Assembly: GCA_027051265.1 (NCBI GenBank)
Contig: JALTZH010000113.1
Span: 1 to 14,708, forward strand
Direction: 5' to 3'
Length of the DNA stretch: 14,708 nt
Source of the DNA: an archaeon
Lineage (GTDB): Archaea; Hydrothermarchaeota; Hydrothermarchaeia; JALTZZ01; JALUTC01
Part shown: positions 13,990-14,708 of the stretch, piece after piece
How positions within the stretch are numbered: position 1 is the stretch's first letter
Layout of the letters: every line of letters starts with the position of its first letter
Made by a program: the position numbers and the translations under genes
The notes under the pieces: model-generated
Database searches by the model: none
Seen by the model: only the letters and a program-made list of their open reading frames with translations
Told to the model about the DNA's origin: nothing

Positions 13990-14706
13990 TTAACTTGGTG
14001 TTGGAAACATTGTATGAATAATTATCAGAAACATCAAATTTATTAATGGCATTGCAATATATACCATTAACTGAATCATTGCTAACGGATTAAATCCCGG
14101 AGAAATTGCTATTCCTGATAAAAGGCTTCCAGTTAATCCTATAAATATAGGGCCTATTATTAATAAAGTAATATATATTTCTAAAAATATTGAAAGTTTA
14201 TCAATTCTTTCTCTCCATAAATTTCTTTCCTCATTAATGAAAGCGTTTGCAACTTCTCTTAAATATCCTGCAGTATCACCACCAGCAGATATTGATGATG
14301 CAATTCCGGATAGTAATTCCGATAATTTTTTCGATGGTGTTATTTCAGACTGTCTTTTTAATGCATCAATAAAACTTATACCAAGTAATTCAACATGTTT
14401 TAAGATTTCTCTTGCTTCTATGGAAATTTCACCGAATTCCTTTTTTCTTGATAAAATTTTAAAAACAGCTGCTGGTGGGATACCGCCGGTAAATATTGAG
14501 GATAAATAGATTGTAGTATATACAATATTATTATCAATATCTCTTTGAATATCTATAGCTTTAAGTTTTGGATAGAAGTATAGGAAAAGAAATATGAGTA
14601 ATGATATTATAGAAGGAAGTATTAATGCAATAATATTTTTTGTTAAAAAGAAAATTATGGCAAATATTATATAAAGAATTATAAAGGAAATTATAAAAGA
14701 AGTGAG
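13990..14706 (-). CDS. Partial TadC/FlaJ-like type II secretion F-domain protein
   Basis: An open frame enters from the right edge and ends at a TAA at 13990-13992, giving 238 visible residues. It starts with two hydrophobic segments separated by a short turn, then a cytoplasmic helical domain (IYLSSIFTGGIPPAAVFKILSRKKEFGEIS... AREILKHVELLGISFIDALKRQSEITPSKKLSELLSGIASSISAGGD...), then two or three membrane helices. This is the T2SSF domain of archaeal TadC/FlaJ proteins, the inner-membrane platform of type IV pilus or archaellum machines. The part seen is the last F domain; the N-terminus is outside the window. The pilin-like gene at the left edge could belong to the same kind of machine, but the two are far apart. 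Confidence 0.85.
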   Translation of the reverse strand, partial: LTSFIISFIILYIIFAIIFFLTKNIIALILPSIISLLIFLFLYFYPKLKAIDIQRDIDNNIVYTTIYLSSIFTGGIPPAAVFKILSRKKEFGEISIEAREILKHVELLGISFIDALKRQSEITPSKKLSELLSGIASSISAGGDTAGYLREVANAFINEERNLWRERIDKLSIFLEIYITLLIIGPIFIGLTGSLLSGIAISPGFNPLAMIQLMVYIAMPLINLMFLIIIHTMFPTPS

Positions 14707-14708
14707 AA

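Noticed and set aside
14237-14509. A 90-residue + strand frame near the right edge
   Set aside because: The - strand here encodes a clear T2SSF domain running to the window edge; the + frame has no recognisable content.

Overview
The window is a gene-dense stretch of archaeal chromosome. It is strongly A+T-rich, with Ile-ATA and Arg-AGA favoured and many Lys-AAA codons. The archaeal assignment rests on archaeal-type DnaG, NadM, S-adenosylmethionine synthetase and isoaspartyl methyltransferase, a GTPase with an NKID motif, a TadC/FlaJ-like secretion protein, a Csa3-type CARF regulator, GGTGATC-type ribosome binding sites and TATA-like promoters. The tRNA has GC-rich stems while the coding DNA is AT-rich, which suggests a thermophile. 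I cannot place it more precisely than that.

Layout. 1-437 (-): truncated secreted pilin-like protein. 438-677: intergenic, with a CRISPR-repeat-like sequence and a small GC-rich hairpin. 678-1355 (+): csa3-like regulator. 1372-3627 (-): three-gene metal ABC transporter, transcribed binding protein, ATPase, permease. 3636-8909 (+): cupin, nadM, a small calcium-motif membrane protein, a PfkB kinase and pcm, packed like an operon; then hemL and an Obg/YchF-like GTPase, probably from their own promoter near 6410. 9089-9162 (-): tRNA-Pro(UGG). 9199-13323 (-): a COG2426-like membrane protein with a broken start region, dnaG, a BtpA-family protein that seems to start at CTG, and S-adenosylmethionine synthetase. 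13381-13989 (+): RPA32-like OB-fold/winged-helix protein. 13990-14706 (-): truncated TadC/FlaJ-like pilus assembly protein.

Most genes are housekeeping: metal uptake, NAD and tetrapyrrole synthesis, protein repair, AdoMet supply, and priming or RNA handling. I see no complete undescribed system. The points most worth a second look are a partial 24-base match between two CRISPR-repeat-like sequences in gaps 8.5 kb apart, one of them about 210 bases from a csa3 gene that has no cas neighbours; two genes whose conserved N-termini lie upstream of any ATG, GTG or TTG in frame (a homopolymer frameshift in one, a CTG start in the other); a small protein combining a membrane anchor, a thrombospondin-type calcium motif and a SHOCT-like tail; and two hairpins in gene-free gaps that could be small RNAs.
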